A DNA stretch of 64,000 nucleotides from contig NZ_KI421507.1 in the NCBI RefSeq assembly GCF_000473205.1, positions 1,552,547-1,616,546 on the forward strand, written 5' to 3'. Below are positions 55,720 through 62,350 of the stretch, piece by piece (within the stretch, counting starts at the first letter, position 1; the number at the start of each line of letters is the position of its first letter). The notes under the pieces were generated by a model. It ran no database searches and was not told the origin of the DNA. It saw only the letters and a program-made list of their open reading frames with translations. The stretch is from Pseudophaeobacter arcticus DSM 23566. GTDB lineage: Bacteria; Pseudomonadota; Alphaproteobacteria; Rhodobacterales; Rhodobacteraceae. The translations under genes and the position numbers were made by a program.

Positions 55720-56370
55720 TTATGATTGCTCTGCCGCATAGTTGCCCCACTGATCTGCCATGGCATTGGCAATGCCTGGGAATGTTTTGCTGCGGATCTG
55801 CCAGCGCAGTTCGCCCGGTGGGGCGCGGTGGATGGCGGACCAGCGTTTGTGGGTCTCTGTGCCTTTCTCAGGCGGTGTCAGCTTGTTTGTGGGGGTGAGC
55901 TTGGGCAACCCGCGCAGGTAAAGCCCTGTGGCCTTGAAGGCGGGCTCCCCAAACCACCAGGGCTGCACATGCTGGGCGGCGGGCTGAAAGTTCTCGATCC
56001 GCTGTTTTGCGTGTTTGTGCATCACCGGGTTTTCCACCGCGACGCGCGCGATCGGCGCATTCCAGCAGGCTGAAAACAGCGCGGCGCCTGCATTGAGGTC
56101 AGCCCACATTTCCGACAGGCTGCGTCCCTTTGGGGGCTGGTGCAGCCAGCGCACGCCGCTGTTGCACAGCCGGGTGCAGGGCGGATGCATTACGGCCAGC
56201 AGATCCCAGCCCAGACCCAGCACCTCGCGCACATCGCATTGCATGTGGCGGTTGCTGCGATCTTGCGCGGGCAACAGATCACAGGACCAGGCGTCATGGC
56301 CGCGATCGAGAAACGCCCGGCGCACCGCGCCGCTGGTTTCGCAGCCGATCAGAACTTTCAACTGTTTCAT
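55720..56370 (-). CDS. Phage DNA cytosine methyltransferase-like protein
   Basis: This 216-residue protein begins MKQLKVLIGCETSGAVRRAFLDRGHDAWSC, which resembles the SAM-binding loop of cytosine-5 methylases, and contains LLAVMHPPCTRLCNSGVRWL with the PPC motif that carries the catalytic Cys. It is shorter than bacterial Dcm enzymes (about 330-450) and lacks an obvious target recognition domain, as is usual for a phage subgroup annotated loosely as DNA methylases. Activity is uncertain. An open frame continues upstream to 56652, but the ATG at 56370 starts the conserved part. It belongs to the leftward phage operon. Confidence 0.72.
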   Translation of the reverse strand: MKQLKVLIGCETSGAVRRAFLDRGHDAWSCDLLPAQDRSNRHMQCDVREVLGLGWDLLAVMHPPCTRLCNSGVRWLHQPPKGRSLSEMWADLNAGAALFSACWNAPIARVAVENPVMHKHAKQRIENFQPAAQHVQPWWFGEPAFKATGLYLRGLPKLTPTNKLTPPEKGTETHKRWSAIHRAPPGELRWQIRSKTFPGIANAMADQWGNYAAEQS

Positions 56371-56377
56371 GGTGGTC

Positions 56378-56644
56378 CTAGTCTTTTCCTGCGGCACGGC
56401 GCATGCGGCGGATACTGCGTCGCATGATGCCGGCGCGTTCCTGCCGCAGGGCTGCAAGCGCCAGTTCTTTACGCAAGATCCTGTTGTGCAGCCGTGCAAG
56501 GCGTTCAAATTCTTCCGGGGTGGCGTGATGCGTCCAGGGCGCGCCAAGCCCGAACGGCTTTTCTGAGCGAGGGGCTGGCATCTCAGCCTGTACAGCAGCG
56601 GCAAGTGCACGGATGAAATCTGTCGGGGCGTGGTTTGTCGGCAT
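56378..56644 (-). CDS. Phage hypothetical protein, basic and helical
   Basis: This 88-residue protein is highly basic at its C-terminus (IMRRSIRRMRRAAGKD) and probably helical, with HATPEEFERLARLHNRILRKE in the middle. I do not recognise it. Its start directly adjoins the stop of the upstream gene (TAA then ATG), and its stop lies seven bases before the methylase-like start, so it belongs to the same leftward operon. Confidence 0.62.
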   Translation of the reverse strand: MPTNHAPTDFIRALAAAVQAEMPAPRSEKPFGLGAPWTHHATPEEFERLARLHNRILRKELALAALRQERAGIMRRSIRRMRRAAGKD

Positions 56645-56914
56645 TTATCCATGCTTTCTGGGGACTTGGATGCGGCCAGACCAGATCAGGAAATCGGTAT
56701 GCATATTCTCAAACCGCTGGCGCGCAGCGGTGTCGGTTGCAAGCTGGCGGCGGCTAGTGACCTGGCAGACGGTGCGCAGATGTTCCGTGGCGGCTGTCGG
56801 GCTGAACTGGCCACCGGGAAAGCCATTGCGAGTGGCGGCGTAGCGCTGAAAGGCCACGTCATTGGCCAGCATTGCGGCGCGCATGGGGGCCTTGTCTTGG
56901 GTGATCTGCTGCAT
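56645..56914 (-). CDS. Phage hypothetical protein
   Basis: This 89-residue product begins MQQITQDKAPMRAAMLANDV and contains FQRYAATRNGFPGGQFSPTAATEHLR. No family is recognised. The frame is open to 57103, but that part overlaps the next gene and is proline-rich; AGGAGG four nucleotides before the ATG at 56914 decides the start. It lies in the leftward operon between two other small genes. Confidence 0.6.
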   Translation of the reverse strand: MQQITQDKAPMRAAMLANDVAFQRYAATRNGFPGGQFSPTAATEHLRTVCQVTSRRQLATDTAARQRFENMHTDFLIWSGRIQVPRKHG

Positions 56915-56975
56915 GGGGCCTCCTGTTGTCTTGATGGGGCGCGGCTGTTGTTCGTGAGTGGTGGGCTTGCAGCGC

Positions 56976-57296
56976 TCACGCTGCTGGTGTTGCGGGGGCC
57001 TGCCCTTGGCCGTTGTAGGGGCAATCCGGGCGACCATCAGTGGCGCGGCGATTGCGGTTGCCAGCTTGATGGGCGGCTTTGGCCCAGGCAGTGATGGCGT
57101 CAAAGAAGTTGTCTGCGCTTGCCGTGATGCCGTGCAATTCGGCGCGATGCGTCAGGTTTTCCGGTTCCCACCAGTCCTGTGGATCATCGCTGGGCGGGGT
57201 CAGGTTGCCGCCCAGATCCTGAAATTTCAGAATTTTGCAAAGGCCCTGCTGGGCGGTGATTTCCGCCGCGGCTGCGGCCAGGCTATTTGGGGGCAT
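56976..57296 (-). CDS. Phage hypothetical protein
   Basis: This 106-residue protein begins MPPNSLAAAAAEITAQQGLC and includes DDPQDWWEPENLTHRAELHGITASADNFFDAI, a pattern with conserved tryptophans and a helical second half; the last 25 residues are basic and repetitive. I do not recognise a family. It is the second gene of the leftward operon; about 240 nt upstream separate it from the first, and I see no further gene in that stretch. Confidence 0.55.
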   Translation of the reverse strand: MPPNSLAAAAAEITAQQGLCKILKFQDLGGNLTPPSDDPQDWWEPENLTHRAELHGITASADNFFDAITAWAKAAHQAGNRNRRATDGRPDCPYNGQGQAPATPAA

Positions 57297-57536
57297 GGTA
57301 TGACCTCGGTGGATTAGTGTGCGGGCGGTGGGTTCTTTGGAGGAGGACTGAAACCGCCCGCACTATCCCGCACATCAGAAGGAAATGCGCGGAAACTGGG
57401 TAAAACAAGACTTGCGATGTCCTCCTTGTCGCAGGCCTGGTGTTGCTAGTGGGGCGGGGGTGGTGCCCGCTGTGATGCGGGCGTCAAGGTGCCGTGCCGG
57501 ATGATGGGGCAGGCAACGTGGCGGGGCAGGTTCAGA

Positions 57537-57806
57537 TCACGCGGCATGGCGGCGCTGAACCCGGTACCCCTGTTTCTCGGCATAGCAGCGCACGGTTTCG
57601 CCCACCCGGATCAGGGTCTGGTCGATCGGTTCCGGCGAGGGTTCGGGCCTTTCGATCAGGTGCTGCGGCCGCAGGCGCTGCGGATCAAAGCCCTGACCGC
57701 GCGCGGCCTTCATCGTGGCCCAGGCAGCGGCAAAGAGGGTGGTGTCGTGCAGGTAATCGTGGGGAGCGCTGACAATCTGCCGCGCGGTTTGGGTAATGTT
57801 ACTCAT
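57537..57806 (-). CDS. First gene of the phage leftward operon, hypothetical
   Basis: This 89-residue protein begins MSNITQTARQIVSAPHDYLH. A linker rich in proline and glutamate (RPEPSPEPIDQ) separates an N-terminal helical half from a basic end. No family is recognised. GGAGG lies five nucleotides before the ATG. It is immediately downstream of the operators at 57841-57895, so it is likely a repressor-controlled early gene in the position of lambda N. Confidence 0.6.
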   Translation of the reverse strand: MSNITQTARQIVSAPHDYLHDTTLFAAAWATMKAARGQGFDPQRLRPQHLIERPEPSPEPIDQTLIRVGETVRCYAEKQGYRVQRRHAA

Positions 57807-57840
57807 TCAATCCTCCATCGGTTGATGAGGAGGCGATACA

Positions 57841-57854
57841 GGGTAAGTTTACCC
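57841..57854. promoter_or_regulatory. Left phage operator (OL-like)
   Basis: GGGTAA-GT-TTACCC is a perfect 14-bp palindrome. Its reverse complement is exactly the right operator at 60131-60144. It lies 35 nt before the first leftward gene, so it should control the int/xis operon through the repressor. Confidence 0.82.
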
Positions 57855-57859
57855 AAGTC

Positions 57860-57895
57860 AAATCATAAATGGGTAAACAAACCCATTTATGATTT
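57860..57895. repeat. 15-bp inverted repeat with operator-like centre
   Basis: AAATCATAAATGGGT (57860-57874) and ACCCATTTATGATTT (57881-57895) form a perfect inverted repeat around a 6-nt spacer. The centre GGGTAAACAAACCC (57871-57884) is a variant of the phage operator. It could be a second operator or, as RNA, a stable hairpin. Confidence 0.85.
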
Positions 57896-57908
57896 AACGA
57901 TGGCAATG

Positions 57909-57939
57909 AAAAACCCCGCTGTTGAAGGCGGGGGTCACC
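57909..57939 (-). terminator. Terminator of the repressor/exclusion operon
   Basis: On the minus strand, ACCCCCGC pairs with GCGGGGT (one bulge) around a short loop and is followed by TTTTT. It lies 24 nt after the stop of the membrane protein gene, so it ends the leftward transcript from the repressor before the left operators. Confidence 0.75.
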
Positions 57940-57962
57940 AGTTTGGAATGATGTTCAGTGAG

Positions 57963-58457
57963 TTATGATTGCAAGTTGCTGCTGTCGTCATCGTCGGAGC
58001 CAACAGCCATCTCAAGGTCAGCTATGCCAAACACTACCTTGTAGATGTCGTGCATACACAAGATAAATAGGAATAGAGTCCAAACCACGATGCCGTTGGA
58101 GATGGCGACAATAAGGGTGTCTTCTGCATTGAGGCCTTTAACGAGTAAGACGGCAATTGTTAGAGTGAAGCCCCAAAAAATATACCAGGCGTTGTCTTTC
58201 AGTTCACCTTTCACGTCGGCCGCTGCGGTTTTCAGCTTTACATTGTTGTTGAACCGCCGGGCCACAATTCGATTAAGGGTCATGTGAATATTGGCCACGG
58301 ATGCCAGTGTTACGGTGAGTATTACAGCCATCAGCGCAAGCACCTCATGGTTCGCAAAACCCACCAAGAATGCGTTTTCTGCAAGCCATTCTGGTTTGCA
58401 AATCACCGTGACTGCGATCACAGTCGCAAGCGCGATTAGTGATATAACCTTAACCAT
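57963..58457 (-). CDS. Four-helix membrane protein, RexB-like by position and topology
   Basis: This 164-residue protein has about four membrane segments: residues 3-20 (VISLIALATVIAVTVI), 37-60 (HEVLALMAVILTVTLASVAN), 91-110 (WYIFWGFTLTIAVLLVKG) and 114-137 (TLIVAISNGIVVWTLFLFIL). A basic loop (RIVARRFNNNVKLK) separates the pairs, and the tail is acidic (GSDDDDSSN). Lambda RexB is a 144-residue, four-helix membrane channel encoded after rexA; this gene holds the same place. No sequence similarity is recognised. The start overlaps the upstream gene by eight nucleotides, so the two are translated together. A holin is an alternative, but the location and orientation argue against it. Confidence 0.7.
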   Translation of the reverse strand: MVKVISLIALATVIAVTVICKPEWLAENAFLVGFANHEVLALMAVILTVTLASVANIHMTLNRIVARRFNNNVKLKTAAADVKGELKDNAWYIFWGFTLTIAVLLVKGLNAEDTLIVAISNGIVVWTLFLFILCMHDIYKVVFGIADLEMAVGSDDDDSSNLQS

Positions 58458-59298
58458 CTCGTTTTCCGAACAGGTATGAAATCAAACCTAGTATTTTTGT
58501 GGGCTCGCTTTGATGTGGCATAAGGCTCTCATGGGCATCTTTTGTCCGCCTTGCCTGCCTGCTACTGAATAGAGTCTTGCGGCCAGATTTCATCGTGATT
58601 TTGCCAGGGCCTTCAGATGCGTATTCCACTGCGCTTTCAACAAATCCACCCTCCGGTGCTACTGCGCCATCTGGGTTTTTGATGCTGTACTCGCTGCTTT
58701 GGCCATTGGCTTGCTGCTTTGCGATTCTATCGAACTCCTTGAATTTATCAAACCCTTTCAGCCCATTTGGCGGGTAGAACTCAAAAGAGATTTCCGTGAT
58801 TTGTCCCCGATATTCCTTTGCAGCCATCCAAAAGTCTTTCTCGGTCGAAAGGTATTCGACGTCAGTGTGCCAGGAAAAGCCTTTCCGCCGGGCCACATGG
58901 CTCTCAAGTAAGGCCGCTGTGATCCTCTGCGATGACCCGACGTCCTGGCGCTTCTCGAAGGTCATTACTTGTTGGTCCGGTGACACGTCAATGGCTAGGA
59001 AAGAGGCCTTGTAGTGCTTGGACTTTGTAAGTGCGAACAATTCTTCTGGACCAGCGTTCACCAGTTCTTCAACAGGCTTTCCGACAAATCCTGCGTAGAT
59101 GTTGGGCCCTTGGCAGCTCTCGGGGAAGGGAACGTATGTGTATAGTCTTCCTGAGTAGAAGAAATCGTGTCTGCTCGAGAATACTTCTGTCAGAAACTCT
59201 CGTCTCGTAGCGTCTGGCTCATTTCTCTGGGCCTCTCGGGCAAGGTCACCGATGGTCGGAACGCTTAAGGAAAGGCGTAAATATTCGAATGTGGGCAT
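58450..59298 (-). CDS. Soluble protein of the lysogenic operon, RexA-like by position and size
   Basis: This 282-residue protein has no signal or membrane segment until a short hydrophobic patch near its end (ILGLISYLF). The N-terminal half contains FFYSGRLYTYVPFPESCQG and KASFLAIDVSPDQQVMTFEK; the middle has RGQITEISFEFYPPNGLKG; the end is basic (SGRKTLFSSRQARRTKDA). I recognise no family. Lambda RexA is 279 residues, lies directly after cI, and senses phage DNA intermediates. This gene lies 124 nt after the repressor on the same strand. Base composition is visibly more AT-rich than the rightward phage genes, as expected of a moron. Function is inferred from context only. Confidence 0.7.
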   Translation of the reverse strand: MPTFEYLRLSLSVPTIGDLAREAQRNEPDATRREFLTEVFSSRHDFFYSGRLYTYVPFPESCQGPNIYAGFVGKPVEELVNAGPEELFALTKSKHYKASFLAIDVSPDQQVMTFEKRQDVGSSQRITAALLESHVARRKGFSWHTDVEYLSTEKDFWMAAKEYRGQITEISFEFYPPNGLKGFDKFKEFDRIAKQQANGQSSEYSIKNPDGAVAPEGGFVESAVEYASEGPGKITMKSGRKTLFSSRQARRTKDAHESLMPHQSEPTKILGLISYLFGKRDG

Positions 59299-59422
59299 GA
59301 AATCTCTCGAGTTATTCTAGCGAACCATTTCAATCATGACGCGATTCTGCAAACAAAGATGCGTCGAGGGTGGGGTGGGCTCCCCAAAAGGGAGGCGGTT
59401 TGTAGAATATTAGAGGAGAGGG

Positions 59423-60070
59423 TCAGGTTTTCTGCGCCAAGTCGGCGGGCCAGTGCAGCCGCACGCGAGCAGCCCATTTGAGCCGGATGTTCCAAATGTT
59501 GCTGGCTCCGGGATTTAACGAGATCAAATGAAAGAGCCCTGGCTCGTCGCCTGGTTTTATCTGCTTGACCCAGCCCATGCCGTCTTCATCTTCACAGACA
59601 CAGCGATGCCCGACGTCGTCAGAGGGCACGGCGTCATGCCCGTTGCGGGTGTAGAACAATAGATCGCCGTCAGAATAAACGGGCTCCATGCTGTCGCCTT
59701 CGACCTCGACCGCAACAATGCCATGAGGGGAAAGGCCGGGCGGGCATTCCACCTGAGGGCCGTCGCCTTTCTCATAGGCGTCAAACACGGGCACTTTTGC
59801 GCCTGCGCCGACTTTGCCGGCGATTGAGATGGTGAGGGTGTTACTTGGTTGCCCCTCGGCCCAGGCCATGACGTCTTCGACGGTCATCCCGAGAGCTTGG
59901 GCCAGGCGGACGGCAGAGGACAGCTTTGGTGATGCTGCCTTGCCTCGCTTAAGATCCCGTACAAAGGACTGATGTAGTCCGGCAGCTTCCGAGAGCGGCG
60001 CGTCCTTCAGATTGCGAGCCTCCATGACGTTCCGGAGGCCTTCGAGGAATTTTTCACTCTCATTCAACAT
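59423..60070 (-). CDS. Phage S24-type repressor (CI-like)
   Basis: This 215-residue repressor has an N-terminal helix-turn-helix (LSEAAGLHQSFVRDLKRGKAASPKLSS) and a C-terminal S24 protease-like domain with nucleophile Ser127 (VEGDSMEPVYSDGD) and Lys169 (WVKQIKPGD). Ala-Gly pairs at 84-85 and 89-90 (SIAGKVGAGAK) are candidate RecA-stimulated cleavage sites, so the prophage should be SOS-inducible. The start is the ATG at 60070; an operator abuts it. The frame runs upstream to 60157, but that stretch is the operator region. Two further genes on the same strand follow it. Confidence 0.9.
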   Translation of the reverse strand: MLNESEKFLEGLRNVMEARNLKDAPLSEAAGLHQSFVRDLKRGKAASPKLSSAVRLAQALGMTVEDVMAWAEGQPSNTLTISIAGKVGAGAKVPVFDAYEKGDGPQVECPPGLSPHGIVAVEVEGDSMEPVYSDGDLLFYTRNGHDAVPSDDVGHRCVCEDEDGMGWVKQIKPGDEPGLFHLISLNPGASNIWNIRLKWAARVRLHWPADLAQKT

Positions 60071-60071
60071 T

Positions 60072-60085
60072 GGGGAAATATACCC
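60072..60085. promoter_or_regulatory. Right operator next to the repressor start (degenerate)
   Basis: GGGGAAATATACCC lies two bases from the repressor start codon and, with its flanks (TTGGGG...CCCAA), is a degenerate form of the GGGTAA-N2-TTACCC operator. It fits autoregulation. Confidence 0.5.
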
Positions 60086-60107
60086 AAAGAGTTGAAGATT
60101 TAATATT

Positions 60108-60120
60108 GGGAACTTTACCC
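60108..60120. promoter_or_regulatory. Right operator, middle site (one base short)
   Basis: GGGAACTTTACCC resembles the consensus GGGTAAACTTACCC but is one base shorter in the left arm. It lies between the other two right-hand sites. Confidence 0.45.
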
Positions 60121-60130
60121 TTGATAATTC

Positions 60131-60144
60131 GGGTAAACTTACCC
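60131..60144. promoter_or_regulatory. Right operator next to the Cro-like gene (perfect)
   Basis: GGGTAA-AC-TTACCC is a perfect palindrome and is the exact reverse complement of the left operator at 57841-57854. It lies 12 nt before the Cro-like start, so it should control the rightward early promoter. Confidence 0.82.
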
Positions 60145-60155
60145 AATAATGCCGC

Positions 60156-60371
60156 ATGGAACAGTTTCTCGAAGATATGCAGGCTTACGCCGATGCGGTA
60201 GGCCGAAGCCCACAACACGTTTTGCGCCAAGCTGTTGGCGCAAGCTGGTTGCAATGGAAAGCTTGGGTGGATGGGCAATCGAGCCCGACACTGAACACTG
60301 TGGACAAGATCCGCCAATACATGGCTGACAACCCGCCCCCCGTTGTTGAACAGAGGGAGGACGCCGCATGA
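60156..60371 (+). CDS. Cro-like small DNA-binding protein
   Basis: This 71-residue protein, first of the rightward operon and divergent from the repressor, has a helix-turn-helix-like pattern (MQAYADAVGRSPQHVLRQAVGASWLQWKAWVDG, then SSPTLNTVDKIRQYM). The position and size match Cro-type antagonists that recognise the same operators. Its 3' end overlaps the next gene by four nucleotides. No Shine-Dalgarno is seen, so it might be translated from a leaderless or short-leader transcript. Confidence 0.72.
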   Translation: MEQFLEDMQAYADAVGRSPQHVLRQAVGASWLQWKAWVDGQSSPTLNTVDKIRQYMADNPPPVVEQREDAA

Positions 60372-60691
60372 GCCGCCCGCGTCTAACCCTGATTGTGAGC
60401 AATGATCCGTCATGTGCCGAGGCTGGCACGCCCCAGGGGCAAAGCTCTTGGTCAAAACAGTTGGACCCGTACCGGCTGAAGGTCGAGGCGCCGGACCTGT
60501 GGTCCAGCTACTTCCGGGCGCGGTTCAACAGCCCGCGCGAGGTGGCGCTGTTTTGCGATGTCAGCTTCCAGACGGCGCTGAACTGGTGGGGGGCGGTAAC
60601 GTCTCCGGCCAGCCACATCGCGCTGCTGATGATCCTGACCGATCCGCAGGCGCCGGAGTTCTTCCAGACACAGATGGGGCAGGCGGCATGA
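60368..60691 (+). CDS. Phage early protein, hypothetical
   Basis: This 107-residue protein contains DLWSSYFRARFNSPREVALFCDVSFQTALNWWGAVTSP, a helix-rich pattern that suggests a DNA-binding helix-turn-helix of the kind found in phage early proteins. The start overlaps the Cro-like stop (ATGA), and its stop overlaps the next gene. I do not recognise the family; a regulatory role is guessed. Confidence 0.6.
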   Translation: MSRPRLTLIVSNDPSCAEAGTPQGQSSWSKQLDPYRLKVEAPDLWSSYFRARFNSPREVALFCDVSFQTALNWWGAVTSPASHIALLMILTDPQAPEFFQTQMGQAA

Positions 60692-60933
60692 GTATCCGAA
60701 TGCAACGCATTGCCTATCAGATCTGGTGGCTGACCCGCGCGACCGCAGGGGATTGCACCCTGGCGGATCTGGCAGAGTTCACGGGGGCTTCCGCGAATAC
60801 CTGCCGCAACATCTGCATGCACCGGGGCTGGGGCAACCGCTACCGCCGCCGGGTGACGGATCGGCGGCAACGGGCGGGTGTTCGGCTATACCTCAGTGAC
60901 AGGGCGCGGGATCTGACGGAGATTTTTGCATGA
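60688..60933 (+). CDS. Phage early protein, possible winged helix
   Basis: This 81-residue basic protein begins MSIRMQRIAYQIWWLTRATAG and has DCTLADLAEFTGASANTCRNICMHRGW, a helix-turn-helix-like stretch, followed by an arginine-rich wing-like part (RYRRRVTDRRQRAGVRLYL). The start overlaps the previous stop as ATGA, and the end overlaps the next start. The frame extends upstream to 60412, but that part lies inside the preceding gene. Confidence 0.62.
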   Translation: MSIRMQRIAYQIWWLTRATAGDCTLADLAEFTGASANTCRNICMHRGWGNRYRRRVTDRRQRAGVRLYLSDRARDLTEIFA

Positions 60934-61580
60934 GCCCATCTCCCAACTTTCTGCGGCCCGTCGATATGGGTGACCTGCCGGAGTACCCGCTGTCATGCGA
61001 TGACCGGCTGGACAGCCATTTCTTCATGGCCTGGGAGCGGCGCCGCTGGCTGGCCTCGGATATGCGGCTGAACGCAACGCCAGAATGTCGGGCGCTGTTC
61101 TTTGATCTGATCAATATCGCCTATGACAACAGCCCCGTCGGCACTCTGCCGATGGATCAGAATATTCTGGCCAAACTGCTGATGATTGATCCAGGGCATT
61201 TTGGCTCGCTGTGCAAGCTGGACTATGGCCCTCTGTACAAGTGGGAGGCCTGTCGCTGCGACAATGGCGATATCCGGCTGATGCACCCGATGGTGCTGCG
61301 CAGCCTGACCGAGGCCATGGCCCGGCGCCAGGACCACCGGGCGCGCAATGACGCTGCCAACTCGGCCAAGCGGTTGCAGCGGCTGCGCATCACGGTTTCC
61401 GGCTATCACGCGGATCTGGCCAAGAATGATGCGGCAGTGCGCTGGATGGATGAATGGCTGGTGAAAGAGGGCTGCGAATACCGCAGTGCTGCCTGGATTG
61501 AGCGCTCGATGCAGGCCTGGTCGAACCACATCTTTGACCTCGGGCGCTCCGGGGGCGCGTTTCAAAACAAAGGAAGCTGA
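60930..61580 (+). CDS. Phage replication-type protein (DUF1376-like N-terminus)
   Basis: This 216-residue protein begins with a segment that resembles the DUF1376/replication initiator type of phage early regions: SHFFMAWERRRWLASDMRL, then ALFFDLINIAYDNSPVGTLPMDQNILAKLLMIDPGHF, a winged-helix pattern. The C-terminal half is basic and alanine-rich. It starts in an ATGA overlap and ends exactly at the palindrome cluster 61580-61650, which could be its target. The call is by pattern and context only. Confidence 0.6.
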   Translation: MSPSPNFLRPVDMGDLPEYPLSCDDRLDSHFFMAWERRRWLASDMRLNATPECRALFFDLINIAYDNSPVGTLPMDQNILAKLLMIDPGHFGSLCKLDYGPLYKWEACRCDNGDIRLMHPMVLRSLTEAMARRQDHRARNDAANSAKRLQRLRITVSGYHADLAKNDAAVRWMDEWLVKEGCEYRSAAWIERSMQAWSNHIFDLGRSGGAFQNKGS

Positions 61581-61650
61581 CACTGTCCGACAGTGTCCAA
61601 GACTGTCCGGCGGACAGTTCAAGACAGTCTCGGACAGTCTCAGACTGTCC
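61580..61650. repeat. Cluster of three ACTGTC palindromes (iteron-like)
   Basis: Three odd-centred palindromes share the core ACTGTC/GACAGT: 61580-61596 (ACACTGTC-C-GACAGTGT), 61602-61618 (ACTGTCCG-G-CGGACAGT) and 61632-61650 (GGACAGTCT-C-AGACTGTCC). Extra half-sites (GACAGTCT at 61623-61630) fill the gaps. AGACATAGACA-type repeats follow to about 61675. The cluster could be a replication origin, a partition site or a multi-site operator. Confidence 0.8.
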
Positions 61651-61765
61651 TGCACGACATAGACATAGACAAAGACAAAACATGACAGCAGGACGGTTGC
61701 GCCCCAGATGCAGCGCCCCGCCTGTGGATAAGTCGGACTTGCTGAGAAAGAGGAAGGGCAGAGAC

Positions 61766-62350
61766 ATGGATGCCAAAGAACAGAGCGAAGGCGAAAAGCG
61801 GGTTGAAGCGGTTCTTATCGCCCCATTGGAGGCCCTGGGGCTTGCGAGACCAACAACGGCGACCCTTGCCAAGTTTGAGGGGCAGAAGAACGAGCTGCGC
61901 CAGAAGCTCGCCTATATGACAGAGCGGGGCTTGATTGAGCTGCGGGAATGGGTTGAGGCCCATCCGGCAGGCAAGGATGCGGATCGGTTCCCCATTCCGC
62001 TGAAGATCCTGAAAAAAGCGCGCGAGATCGAGGTGCCAGACACCGGGCCGTCTCCGTTGATGCTGAAAGTGTTTGCCCATGCGACTGGTCAGGAAGCGAT
62101 CCAAAAGGGCTGGGCGCCAGAGTTGCTCAAGTTCATCAAGGTTGCGCGGGAATGGCCGGGGGCCTGGAGCCTGTCAAAACTCAGGGCAGAGGCAGATAAT
62201 CCGACGCGCCGCCTTGAGGATATCGAGCTGCGGATGTCGCGCGGTGAGCAGATCCCGCCAGAGGAGCTGGCGTTTCGGGATCGGCGGCTGGCTGCCTTGC
62301 GCAGGTGTCAGGACATTGGTGATCAGGCTCGGGCGGGGCAGGCGGCATGA
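61766..62350 (+). CDS. Phage hypothetical protein, after the palindrome cluster
   Basis: This 194-residue, charged, mostly helical protein begins MDAKEQSEGEKRVEAVLIAP and includes ATLAKFEGQKNELRQKLAYM and QEAIQKGWAPELLKFIKVAREWPG. I do not recognise it. The frame opens at 61682, but the ATG at 61766 has AGAGGAAGGG upstream. Its stop overlaps the next start by four nucleotides. Its position suggests a part in replication or DNA handling, without direct evidence. Confidence 0.58.
   Translation: MDAKEQSEGEKRVEAVLIAPLEALGLARPTTATLAKFEGQKNELRQKLAYMTERGLIELREWVEAHPAGKDADRFPIPLKILKKAREIEVPDTGPSPLMLKVFAHATGQEAIQKGWAPELLKFIKVAREWPGAWSLSKLRAEADNPTRRLEDIELRMSRGEQIPPEELAFRDRRLAALRRCQDIGDQARAGQAA

Noticed and set aside
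57963..58457. Four-helix phage membrane protein considered as a holin
   Set aside because: It is transcribed with the repressor on the lysogenic strand, far from the late genes, with no endolysin beside it.
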